Shown: positions 38,804 to 47,673 of the stretch, in pieces | Numbering within the stretch: position 1 is the first letter of the stretch | Layout: each line of letters starts with the position of its first letter | NCBI RefSeq assembly: GCF_900109705.1 | Contig: NZ_FOAI01000017.1 | Location: 1-64,000 of the forward strand | Source of the DNA: Roseivivax marinus | Lineage (GTDB): Bacteria > Pseudomonadota > Alphaproteobacteria > Rhodobacterales > Rhodobacteraceae | Reading direction: 5' to 3' | DNA length: 64,000 nt | The notes under the pieces: model-generated | The model's input: only the letters and a program-made list of their open reading frames with translations | Told to the model about the DNA's origin: nothing | The model's database searches: none | Translations under genes and position numbers: made by a program

Positions 38804-39146
38804 ATGCTTGTTTCGCACCAGTTTCTGTCCCGTCTTCCGCCTGCGAGGCGTTCGGAACGGCGTCTGCGCCCTACGGGCACGCGCCATCCTCTGATATCGC
38901 CGCAGCTATACGCCGCAGCCCGAAGCGCGCACAAGTTGTCTGCGCTGCAAGCGCGAAAAGCGTGACATTTTGGGCAAACGTTCGCTCACGTTTTCGCGCG
39001 TGTATGCCAGTTTTTTAGGCGAACGGCGCTGAATTCAAGCGCAAACCACCCTTTCCGCAGGCGGCCGGGCGGGATACATCGCGTCCGGACGGCGGCGCGC
39101 GCGCTCTGCGGCGACCGTCCGTATTGACAAGCAGGAGAGCTGCAAG
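38804..39146. other. Divergent intergenic region between the CapD-like gene and asd
   Basis: 343 bases with no convincing gene. It contains AT-richer patches such as CAGTTTTTTAGG around 39010 and a short palindrome CGTCCGGACG at about 39087. Presumably it holds the two divergent promoters; no clear consensus element could be assigned. Confidence 0.5.
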
Positions 39147-40169
39147 ATGGGCTACAAGGTCGTCGTCGCGGGCGCCACGGGCAACGTGGGCCGCGAAATG
39201 CTGAACATCCTCGCCGAGCGCGAGTTTCCCGTGGACGAGATTGCCGCACTGGCGTCGCGCCGGTCGCTGGGCACCGAGGTGAGCTTCGGGGACCAGACGC
39301 TGAAGACGCAGGATCTCGACCAGTTCGACTTCACCGGCTGGGACATCGCGCTGTTCGCGATCGGTTCGGACGCGACCAAGAAGTACGCGCCCAAGGCGGC
39401 CGAGGCGGGCTGCGTGGTGATCGACAACTCGTCACTCTACCGCTACGACCCGGATGTCCCACTGGTCGTGCCAGAGGTGAACCCCGAGGCCGTCGAGGGC
39501 TACACCAAGAAGAACATCATCGCGAACCCCAACTGCTCGACCGCGCAGATGGTCGTGGCGCTCAAGCCGCTGCACGATCGCGCGAAGATCAAGCGCGTGG
39601 TGGTCTCGACTTACCAGTCGGTTTCCGGCTCGGGCAAGGATGCCATCGACGAACTGTGGGACCAGACCAAGGCGATCTACAATCCCACCGACGAGGTGGC
39701 GCCCAAGGTCTATCCCAAGCAGATCGCCTTCAACGTGATCCCGCACATCGACGTCTTCCTCGACGACGGCTCCACCAAGGAAGAGTGGAAGATGGTCGCC
39801 GAGACCAAGAAGATCGTCGACCAGTCGATCAAGGTCACCGCGACCTGCGTGCGGGTGCCGGTCTTCGTCGGACACGGCGAGGCGATCAACGTCGAGTTCG
39901 AGGACTTCCTCGACGAGGACGAAGCCCGCGACATCCTGCGTGAGGCGCCCGGCATCATGGTGATCGACAAGCGCGAGGACGGTGGCTACGTCACCCCGGT
40001 CGAATGCGTCGGCGACTTCGCCACGTTCATCAGCCGCATCCGCCAGGACAGCACCATCGAGAATGGCCTGAACTTCTGGTGTGTCTCGGACAACCTGCGC
40101 AAGGGCGCGGCGCTGAACGCCGTTCAGATCGCGGAGACGCTGGGCAACCGCGTCCTCAAGAAGGGCTGA
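39147..40169 (+). CDS. asd: Aspartate-semialdehyde dehydrogenase
   Basis: 340 residues. N-terminal NADP-binding GATGNVGREML (9-19), catalytic Cys130 in ANPNCSTAQM, and the substrate-binding RVPVFVGHGEAINVEF region. It reduces aspartyl phosphate to aspartate semialdehyde, the branch point to lysine/DAP, threonine and methionine. CAGGAGAG precedes the ATG. The gene ends in an intrinsic terminator, so it is monocistronic. Confidence 0.97.
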   Translation: MGYKVVVAGATGNVGREMLNILAEREFPVDEIAALASRRSLGTEVSFGDQTLKTQDLDQFDFTGWDIALFAIGSDATKKYAPKAAEAGCVVIDNSSLYRYDPDVPLVVPEVNPEAVEGYTKKNIIANPNCSTAQMVVALKPLHDRAKIKRVVVSTYQSVSGSGKDAIDELWDQTKAIYNPTDEVAPKVYPKQIAFNVIPHIDVFLDDGSTKEEWKMVAETKKIVDQSIKVTATCVRVPVFVGHGEAINVEFEDFLDEDEARDILREAPGIMVIDKREDGGYVTPVECVGDFATFISRIRQDSTIENGLNFWCVSDNLRKGAALNAVQIAETLGNRVLKKG

Positions 40170-40178
40170 GGCCCGCCG

Positions 40179-40211
40179 GCCCGCGCGATCGTTCGAATTG
40201 CGCGGGCTTTT
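40179..40211 (+). terminator. Intrinsic terminator of asd
   Basis: 8-bp GC stem GCCCGCGC / GCGCGGGC (40179-40186 and 40200-40207), 13-nt loop, then TTTT at 40208-40211, 10 bases after the asd stop. Confidence 0.8.
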
Positions 40212-40329
40212 CGGGGGCGGCCACGGCCGCCCCGCCACAATTCCGCCGAACCGGCGGGGCATCGAAGGGCGCGCGCGCCGCGACGCGCCCGGGCCAGAAG
40301 GCCGATCCCCCTGTTCGGAGTTTCCGCCC

Positions 40330-40470
40330 ATGAAGATCGACCTCGCCGACATCGCGCGCGGCCGCGCTATCGTTGCCGCCGCCGCCTTGCACACTTCGCG
40401 TCTTGCCCGCACGGCACGGCCGGTGCGCCGACCGGCGCTCTGGCGGCTCGTGCGCCGCCTGTTCGGCTAG
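40330..40470 (+). CDS. Possible small basic protein (46 aa)
   Basis: MKIDLADIARGRAIVAAAALH then an Arg-rich amphipathic end (RRPALWRLVRRLFG). GGAG lies about 10 bases upstream of the ATG. The arrangement, a hydrophobic Ala segment followed by Arg/Trp/Leu, could be a small membrane-interacting peptide. Short high-GC frames of this kind also occur by chance, so this is tentative. Confidence 0.35.
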   Translation: MKIDLADIARGRAIVAAAALHTSRLARTARPVRRPALWRLVRRLFG

Positions 40471-40804
40471 ACGATCGACACCGACATAGCCTCGGTCCGT
40501 TCGGTGACGGTGGACGTCGCAGGCAGGCCGCGCTTGCACTGCCGTTCGATTTGACCTCTCTGTCCGGCGCACTCTGTCTTACGCGGATGGTGGAATGTCT
40601 CAAGCATCAGAGGGCTCGGGCCGAGCCCTCCAGCCCGAACTCGCTCTGGCTTGCACCGGTGCCTCGGGCCAACGATCGCAGGCGACCCAGCGGTAACCTG
40701 GCCACATTCCGACACGAAATCGCTTCGGTCCGCACCTCGATGCACCGGAATCGCCTGACATCCTGCACACTCGACCGAAAAACCGATCATCGACGAGGCA
40801 GAGC
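40471..40804. other. Gene-free stretch with a 21-nt palindrome
   Basis: 334 bases without a convincing gene. It includes a near-perfect dyad at 40610-40630 (GAGGGCTCGG, central G, CCGAGCCCTC) that could be an operator or the core of a hairpin. Nothing else stands out. Confidence 0.45.
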
Positions 40805-41104
40805 ATGACTGAAGACGCAGCCCTTCCCGGCAAGCTCGACTGCGAAACGCGCGCGCAACTCTCGCGCGCGCTGCGGCCGATCCTCGACACCGCAACCGAC
40901 TGGGCGTCGCTAGGCACGCTCCTGAAAGCGCGCGGCTACGTCATTGCCTTCCGGCGCGGCCGGCTGCTGGTGGTGGATACGTTCACCGGGCAAGCGCTTT
41001 GCACGGGCTCGGATGTCGATCGACCGCTGGCAAGCCTGGCGCGTCGGTTCGGCCGGCCGCGCTTGCGCGCGGCCCCCGATGGAAGCACCGCCGCCTTCGC
41101 CTGA
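40805..41104 (+). CDS. Conserved Rhodobacterales hypothetical protein (99 aa)
   Basis: No named domain. The protein begins MTEDAALPGKLDCETRAQLS, has LKARGYVIAFRRGRLLVVD (a beta-hairpin-like GY...R.G.L.V pattern) and ends DRPLASLARRFGRPRLRA. Short proteins with this layout recur in Rhodobacterales without known function. The start is preceded by GAGGCAGAGC. Monocistronic, convergent with carbonic anhydrase. Confidence 0.65.
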   Translation: MTEDAALPGKLDCETRAQLSRALRPILDTATDWASLGTLLKARGYVIAFRRGRLLVVDTFTGQALCTGSDVDRPLASLARRFGRPRLRAAPDGSTAAFA

Positions 41105-41134
41105 AGGCGCATCCCGCGCAGGGGGCCGGTTGTC

Positions 41135-41785
41135 TCAGACCGGCAGGAACCGGCGCTCGATGGAATCGTAATATTCGAGGTCGCCCTCGCCGATCTCGGT
41201 CCAGAGACCGTGCAGGCTGAGCGTTCTGGCCTCGACGGCCTCGCGCACGAAGGGGAAGGTCATCAGGTTCTCGAGGCTGACGAGAACAGCCTCCTTTTCA
41301 AGGGCGGGCGCCTGCTGGTCCTCGGGGACCGTGTCCTTCACCCGCTCATAGCCCGGACGCAGCAGGTCCATCCAGCGCCCCACGAAGCTCGACGTTTCCT
41401 CGAGCGCGGGCGCCTTGCCCGAGCACATGTCGAGACATCCCTGCACTCCCCCGCATTTCGAGTGCCCGACGATCATCAGGTGCGGCACCTTCAGCGCGGT
41501 CACCGCGAACTCGATGGCCGCCGAGGTACCGTGCTGCGCGCCGTCGGGCTCGTAGGGCGGGACTAGGTTGGCGATGTTGCGGTGGATGAAGAACTCGCCA
41601 GAGTCCGCCCCGAAGATCGAGGTGACGTGCACCCGGCTGTCGCAGCAGGCGATGACCATGGCCTTGGGGCGCTGTCCCTCGTTGGCGAGCCGGCGATACC
41701 ACGCGGCGTTGTCTGCGTGCGTCGTCGCCTTCCAGCCATGGTAGCGCTGGGCGAAGAGCGAGGGCAGGGGCTTTGCATGCTGCAT
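41135..41785 (-). CDS. Beta-class carbonic anhydrase
   Basis: 216 residues. Zinc ligands Cys48, His108 and Cys111, with the Asp49/Arg51 dyad, are in IACCDSRV and VGHSKCGGVQG. It interconverts CO2 and bicarbonate, feeding carboxylases and carbamoyl phosphate synthesis. ATG 41785 has GGAGGTCACG upstream. It is divergent from the next small gene. Confidence 0.95.
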   Translation of the reverse strand: MQHAKPLPSLFAQRYHGWKATTHADNAAWYRRLANEGQRPKAMVIACCDSRVHVTSIFGADSGEFFIHRNIANLVPPYEPDGAQHGTSAAIEFAVTALKVPHLMIVGHSKCGGVQGCLDMCSGKAPALEETSSFVGRWMDLLRPGYERVKDTVPEDQQAPALEKEAVLVSLENLMTFPFVREAVEARTLSLHGLWTEIGEGDLEYYDSIERRFLPV

Positions 41786-41978
41786 GGGGCGTGACCTCCG
41801 GTTCGTGGCATCTGCTGACCTCGCGATAGTCCGGTTTCGCCGCGAATTCGAGCGAAAAGGTATGGCCAAAGAAACCTTTGGGATACCGCCGCGCGGCATG
41901 GTCCGCGCGAACGAAGGGCGCGTGGGGGCGCGCGGGCGGGTGCCGGGTGCGCCGACCGCGGTGGAACGGAGTACGACG

Positions 41979-42359
41979 ATGAAAGCGATCCCGATGCCGG
42001 AGGCAACGGAACCGGTGACTCTGGACCTCGATCGGCTGTGCAAGCTCTGCCGCGGGTTGCCGCCGCGCGAGGCCGAGGACCTCGTGTGCGGTATCGCTGA
42101 CCGGATCGTCGTTCATCTGGCAGAGGCTGACGGCACCTGGCGTGCCGGCGACGGCCCGGCGCTTCTGGCGCAACTGGATGCGCTGGGGGGATACGCACCC
42201 GTTGCGGGAATGCTCAAGCTGGCGCGGGTGATCGACGATTGCCGCCGCTGCCTCGCCACCGGCGACCCGGTCGCACTGGCGGCGACCCTCGGGCGGATGC
42301 TGCGGGTCGGAGAACGATCGGTGCTCGCACTTTACGAACGTCAGGCGAGCCTGGTTTAG
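41979..42359 (+). CDS. Hypothetical protein (126 aa)
   Basis: A helical protein with DLDRLCKLCRGLPPREAEDLVCGIADRI and two later helical stretches (LLAQLDALGGYAPVAGMLKLARVIDDC, GRMLRVGERSVLALYER). The early C-x-x-C and a single later Cys could bind a metal or be coincidental. GGAG precedes ATG 41979; an upstream ATG at 41784 overlaps the carbonic anhydrase start and looks unconserved. No family recognised. Confidence 0.62.
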   Translation: MKAIPMPEATEPVTLDLDRLCKLCRGLPPREAEDLVCGIADRIVVHLAEADGTWRAGDGPALLAQLDALGGYAPVAGMLKLARVIDDCRRCLATGDPVALAATLGRMLRVGERSVLALYERQASLV

Positions 42360-42601
42360 CACGGCGACCGGACACGCAAGGCCCCATGGTCGGGACCACC
42401 TCCGCGCTTTGGACGGCAACATCTGACCACGGCGCAGGAGCTGCTGCGCCCTGGGGTGATGCCTGCGACCCGTGCTCCGGCCGCTGCCTGACATCAACCG
42501 CTCACCTCCGGCCACCCCTTGCCGCCGCCCGGCAGGAGCATACTGTGCCCCCGACACGGCCCGCCGCTTCGGCGCGGCCCAAGGATTGCACGGAGACCCC
42601 C

Positions 42602-43986
<1,385 letters not shown>

Positions 43987-43987
<1 letters not shown>

Positions 43988-44832
43988 TGGACCGGCGCAC
44001 GACTCCCGCGAACGGCCGGGTGGCCGCCGCCCACCTGCGGGGGCGCGTTGCGGCCCTGCGCTACGTCGAGGGCGCGCCCGCACGGATTGGTGTGCCGGTG
44101 GCGGACCTGCGGCGCGCGCCGGACGGAGCGCGTGACCGGCAGCTGCTTTTCGGCGCCGAGGTCACGGTCTACGAGCGCGTCGGAGGCACGGCCTTCGTGC
44201 AGGCGGTCGCGGACGACTACGTGGGCTTCGTGCCCGAAGCGGCGCTGGCCGACCCGCGTGCGGCCACTCACCGGGTCGCGACGCGGGCGACGCATCTCTA
44301 CGAGGCCGCCGACATGAAAAGCCCGGACCTGATGGCGCTCGGCCTCGGCGCGCGGGTCACGGTGACGTCGACGTCCGCGCGCTTCGCCGAGACGCCGGAC
44401 GGATTCGTGCCGGCACGCCATCTCGTGCAGCTCGACCGCCCCGAGGGCGACCCTGTGGCGGTGGCCGAGCGGCTCCTGGGCACGCCATATCTCTGGGGCG
44501 GCAATTCGAGCGTGGGGATCGACTGTTCGGGGCTTGTGCAGGCCGGGCTCGCTGCGTGCGGGCGCGCGTGTCCGGGGGACAGCGATCTGCAGGAGCGCGC
44601 GCTGGGCACCGACATTCCCAAGGGGGACGATCTGCGGCGCGGGGACCTGCTGTTCTGGAAGGGGCACGTGGGATGGGTCGCGGACCCGCAGACGCTGCTG
44701 CACGCGAACGCGTATCACATGGCGGTGGCGTTCGAGCCGCTGGAGGCGGCCATCGACCGCATCAGGAAACAGGGCGACGGGCCGGTGACCCGACGGGTGC
44801 GCCTCGGCCAGGCGCGTCAGACTTTTAGATAA
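43987..44832 (+). CDS. NlpC/P60 family cell-wall peptidase with SH3-like N-terminal region
   Basis: 281 residues. The N-terminal ~150 residues hold two probable SH3b-like repeats (VPVADLRRAPDGARDRQLLFG and the RFAETPDGFVPARHL stretch). The C-terminal NlpC/P60 domain has Cys180 (GIDCSGLVQ), His227 (KGHVGW) and His239 (LHANAYH). These enzymes cut gamma-D-Glu-DAP bonds in peptidoglycan stems or recycle stem peptides. No signal peptide is visible, so a cytosolic muropeptide-recycling role like YkfC fits the upstream aminopeptidase. Its stop lies inside a 13-bp hairpin. Confidence 0.88.
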
Positions 44833-44843
44833 AAGTCTGACGC
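44814..44843. terminator. First of two stacked bidirectional terminators
   Basis: Perfect 13-bp inverted repeat (arms 44814-44826 and 44831-44843) with 4-nt loop AGAT; each arm ends in a TTTT/AAAA block. The TAA stop of the NlpC gene lies in the loop and right arm. Confidence 0.75.
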
Positions 44844-44860
44844 AAACGCGCGCCGCCGCT

Positions 44861-44884
44861 CCGGATTTTTAACTAAAAATCCGG
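44861..44884. terminator. Second stacked bidirectional terminator
   Basis: Perfect 10-bp inverted repeat CCGGATTTTT / AAAAATCCGG with loop AACT, 17 bases after the first. The T-run on either strand makes it a terminator in both directions between the convergent NlpC/P60 and DUF2794 genes. Confidence 0.78.
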
Positions 44885-44897
44885 GGCTCCCCCGGCA

Positions 44898-45239
44898 TCA
44901 GTCCACCGCCCGGATCAGCTTGCGCTCGAGCACCCGCAGCACCGTGCGCAGTTCGTGTCCGCGCTTGAGGAGCTGGCCGTCCATGCCGATCACCACGTAC
45001 TGGCCCTGGCGGTTGCGCAACTTGGGGCGCTTCTCGATGCGATAAATCGGTTGCTCGGCGGCGCGGCGGAAAATCGAGAACACCGCCGCATCCTTCAGCG
45101 CCGAGATGCCGTAGTCGCGCCATTCGCCCGCGGCGACCATCCGCCCGTAGAGCGACAGGATCTCGTTGAGCTCGGGGCGCTGGAACATCACCGTCTCGCC
45201 GGAGGCGGGCCCTGTCGGGAACTGGCTGATCTCGTTCAT
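44898..45239 (-). CDS. DUF2794 family protein
   Basis: 113 residues with the full family signature: FQRPELNEILSLYGRMVAAGEWRDYGIS, then AVFSIFRRAAEQPIYRIEKRP and LRNRQGQYVV. Function unknown; conserved across alphaproteobacteria. ATG 45239 is the natural start. The gene lies 64 bases downstream of imuB on the same strand, but DUF2794 genes do not usually travel with imuB. Confidence 0.88.
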   Translation of the reverse strand: MNEISQFPTGPASGETVMFQRPELNEILSLYGRMVAAGEWRDYGISALKDAAVFSIFRRAAEQPIYRIEKRPKLRNRQGQYVVIGMDGQLLKRGHELRTVLRVLERKLIRAVD

Positions 45240-45303
45240 CCTGTCAGAGTTGCGCACGCGGGCCGCGCAAATCAAGGCGTATCGCGCGCATGGACAGCAG
45301 CGG

Positions 45304-46968
45304 TCAGGCAAACCGACCGTGACAGAACCAGCCCGGCGACAGCGCCGCGCCGTGGGCGAAGAACACCCACAGCCGTTCGCCCGCATCGGTATCGATCCAC
45401 CAGTAGTCGCGCAGCCCGGTGCGCCAGTCGGGATCGTCGAGCCACCATTCCGGGGCGATGCGCTCGGGTCCGGCCGCGTGCACCACCGCCAGATCGCACC
45501 CGCGCCAGCGCAAGCGGGCCGGCGCGACCGACCCGTCGAGGGCCTCGGCACCGCCCAGGGGCTCGGGGCGCCACAGCACCAGCGGGCGCGACGCGCGGCG
45601 GGGCCAGGAAGGCGCGGGCTCTGACCAGGCGGCGGCGAGGATCAGCGCGCTTTTCTCGGGCACGTGGCTTTCGGCCGGGTGGACGCGGGTGATCGCCTCC
45701 AGCCCCAGCCGCGCGCCGAGCCGCCCCACGAGATCGTCGAGCCCCGCGCCGGCCCGCAGCCGGTCCGACACCGCGCGGCCCGCGTCGAGGTGCCCCACGG
45801 CCGAGCGGGCGTGCACGGGCTCGTGCCGGATCGCCTCGAGCCGCAGCATGTCGATGCCGAAGCCCGCGTCGATCTCGGCCGCCTTCACCTGCAACAGCGG
45901 GCGCAGCCGGTCGGCGCGGTGGGCGGGCCGCGCGAGGCTCACATGCCGCCATTCCATCGACTGGTCGGTGCGGTGCGCCTCGAGCCGCAGGGTTCGCACG
46001 CCCCGCCCGGCCCGTTCGAGCCGAGCGCAAAGCTGCGGCAGCATCCGGTCGAGCGCGGCGGTTACGTCGTCCTCGAGACCGATCGGGTCGGGCAGGGTCA
46101 TCCGCACGGCGAAGCGGTCGGTGGGTGGTGCGGGCGAGACCGGCTCGGGCGCCGAGCCGAGCGCCTGGTCCAGCCGGTGCACCAGCCCGGTGCCGAAGCG
46201 CCGCGCCAACGCCGCGCGGGGCTGGCCCGAGAGGTCGCCGATCCGGCGCAGGCCCAGCCGTGCCAGCGCCTCCACGGTCTCGGCCGGCAGGCGCAGGGCG
46301 GCCACCGGCAGAGGCGCCAGCGCGCCGTGGGCCTGGCCCACCGGGGCGATGCGGGTGGCGGCATCCGCCGTGGGGGCGGGGGCCGTGGAGGCCGCGCCTC
46401 CGCGTTCCCAGTGCCGCCGTTTGACCGCGCGGGATCGGGTCGCCCGCGCCTCTTGGTCTATGGCGTCACCCGAGCGGTGAGAGCCCGCTCCGCCGCCGGC
46501 ATGTCGCGCGAGCGCCCAGGCCGCGCCCAGCGTGTCGGCGATGCCCGCGCGCACGCTGAGGCCGAGGTCGGCGCAGTCGGTTTCCACCTGCGCGACGAGG
46601 GCGGCCTCTCCGCCGAAGAGGTGCGCGCAGCCGGTGAGGTCGATCACCAGCGCCTCTGGCGGCTCGGGTGCCACCCAGGGAGAGAACTTGCCCGCCCACC
46701 GGTGCAGTGCGCCGAGGAAGGCCGCGTCGCAGTGGGCGACCTCGGTGCGGGTCACCAGATCGGCGCAGACGGCGTGGGCGTCGCGCAACGGTTGACCGCG
46801 CGACAGCCCCGCGGCCGAGGCGCGCGGCGACAGAGAGGCGAGCACCTGCGCGTTGCCCACCTCGCGCACCAGCGCGAAGGGCGTGCGGTCGAGATGGGGC
46901 TCGCGACGGATTGCGCGCTCGGCCCCGAGGCGCGGAAACCAGAGGGAGAGGATGCGGCGGTTGGACAT
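45304..46968 (-). CDS. imuB: ImuB, inactive Y-family DNA polymerase homologue
   Basis: 554 residues with the Y-family N-terminal fold (RILSLWFPRLGAERAIRRE), the region LVIDLTGCAHLFGG, a beta-clamp-binding type central part and the closing GWFCHGRFA seen in ImuB proteins. ImuB does not polymerise; it links ImuA and the DnaE2 polymerase in SOS mutagenesis. The acidic polymerase triad is not recognisable as in Pol IV. The start lies 17 bases downstream of a perfect SOS box. Neither imuA nor dnaE2 is beside it: upstream is a divergent gene, downstream DUF2794. Confidence 0.88.
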   Translation of the reverse strand: MSNRRILSLWFPRLGAERAIRREPHLDRTPFALVREVGNAQVLASLSPRASAAGLSRGQPLRDAHAVCADLVTRTEVAHCDAAFLGALHRWAGKFSPWVAPEPPEALVIDLTGCAHLFGGEAALVAQVETDCADLGLSVRAGIADTLGAAWALARHAGGGAGSHRSGDAIDQEARATRSRAVKRRHWERGGAASTAPAPTADAATRIAPVGQAHGALAPLPVAALRLPAETVEALARLGLRRIGDLSGQPRAALARRFGTGLVHRLDQALGSAPEPVSPAPPTDRFAVRMTLPDPIGLEDDVTAALDRMLPQLCARLERAGRGVRTLRLEAHRTDQSMEWRHVSLARPAHRADRLRPLLQVKAAEIDAGFGIDMLRLEAIRHEPVHARSAVGHLDAGRAVSDRLRAGAGLDDLVGRLGARLGLEAITRVHPAESHVPEKSALILAAAWSEPAPSWPRRASRPLVLWRPEPLGGAEALDGSVAPARLRWRGCDLAVVHAAGPERIAPEWWLDDPDWRTGLRDYWWIDTDAGERLWVFFAHGAALSPGWFCHGRFA

Positions 46969-46985
46969 GGAGAAGCGGCAGTTTT

Positions 46986-47000
46986 GTTCTTTATTTGTTC
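46986..47000 (-). promoter_or_regulatory. Alphaproteobacterial LexA (SOS) box of imuB
   Basis: GTTC at 46986-46989, seven bases, GTTC at 46997-47000: an exact match to the GTTC-N7-GTTC LexA box. It is 17 bases upstream of the imuB start and so overlaps its promoter region; the divergent gene at 47094 may share it. Confidence 0.85.
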
Positions 47001-47093
47001 TAGTTCGGGCCGCGCCGTAAGTCGAGTCTGGCGGTGCCCCGGACTTGGCGTCAGGATCGGGCGAACCTGCCCGACCGTTCTCCGAGGACCGCC

Positions 47094-47657
47094 ATGCCGG
47101 ACGCCGCCGACGCTCCCCACCTTCCGCCGATCTCCGATGCCTGCTGGCCAGAGGAGCTGGCCCCGCTCAGGGGCAGTTTCGCGACCGACCTGAACGTTTA
47201 CCGTGTGATGGCCCACCATCCTGCTCTCTTGACGGCGTGGGCCCCGCTGCGAGACCATCTGGTGCGACACAGCACGCTCGGCCCCGAACGCGCCGAGATC
47301 GTCGTGTTGCGCACGGGTTACCGGATGCGGTCGAACTACGAGTGGGCCCAACACGTCCACAGGGCGCGGGAACTGGGCATGACCGACGCCCGCATCGCAA
47401 GCGTGCGCGGACCGCTGGACGCAATGGCCCCGGATGATGCGACCCTGGCCGGAGCGGTGGACGCGCTTTTCGACGCGCGCGCGGTTCCCCGGCCCCTTCA
47501 GGCCGAGGTTGTGAAGCTTGCAGGAGCGGAGGGGCTGATCGACCTCATCGCGACGGTGGGCTTCTACGTCACGCTCGGCGGGCTCCTGAACAGCTTCGAC
47601 GTGCCGCTCGACGACGACGTGGCCGCGGCACTCGACCGCGACCCGCCGCCGTCCTGA
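47094..47657 (+). CDS. Carboxymuconolactone decarboxylase (CMD/AhpD) family protein
   Basis: 187 residues with the family motif RTGYRMRSNYEWAQHVHRAREL near residue 80. The Cys-x-x-Cys of AhpD-like peroxidase partners is absent (YEWAQH stands there), so it belongs to the decarboxylase-like or unknown branch. ATG 47094 is chosen over 47034 because the CMD domain begins after it and the upstream frame is Arg/Pro-rich. It is divergent from imuB. Confidence 0.83.
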   Translation: MPDAADAPHLPPISDACWPEELAPLRGSFATDLNVYRVMAHHPALLTAWAPLRDHLVRHSTLGPERAEIVVLRTGYRMRSNYEWAQHVHRARELGMTDARIASVRGPLDAMAPDDATLAGAVDALFDARAVPRPLQAEVVKLAGAEGLIDLIATVGFYVTLGGLLNSFDVPLDDDVAAALDRDPPPS

Positions 47658-47673
47658 GAAGCGGACGCCGAGC

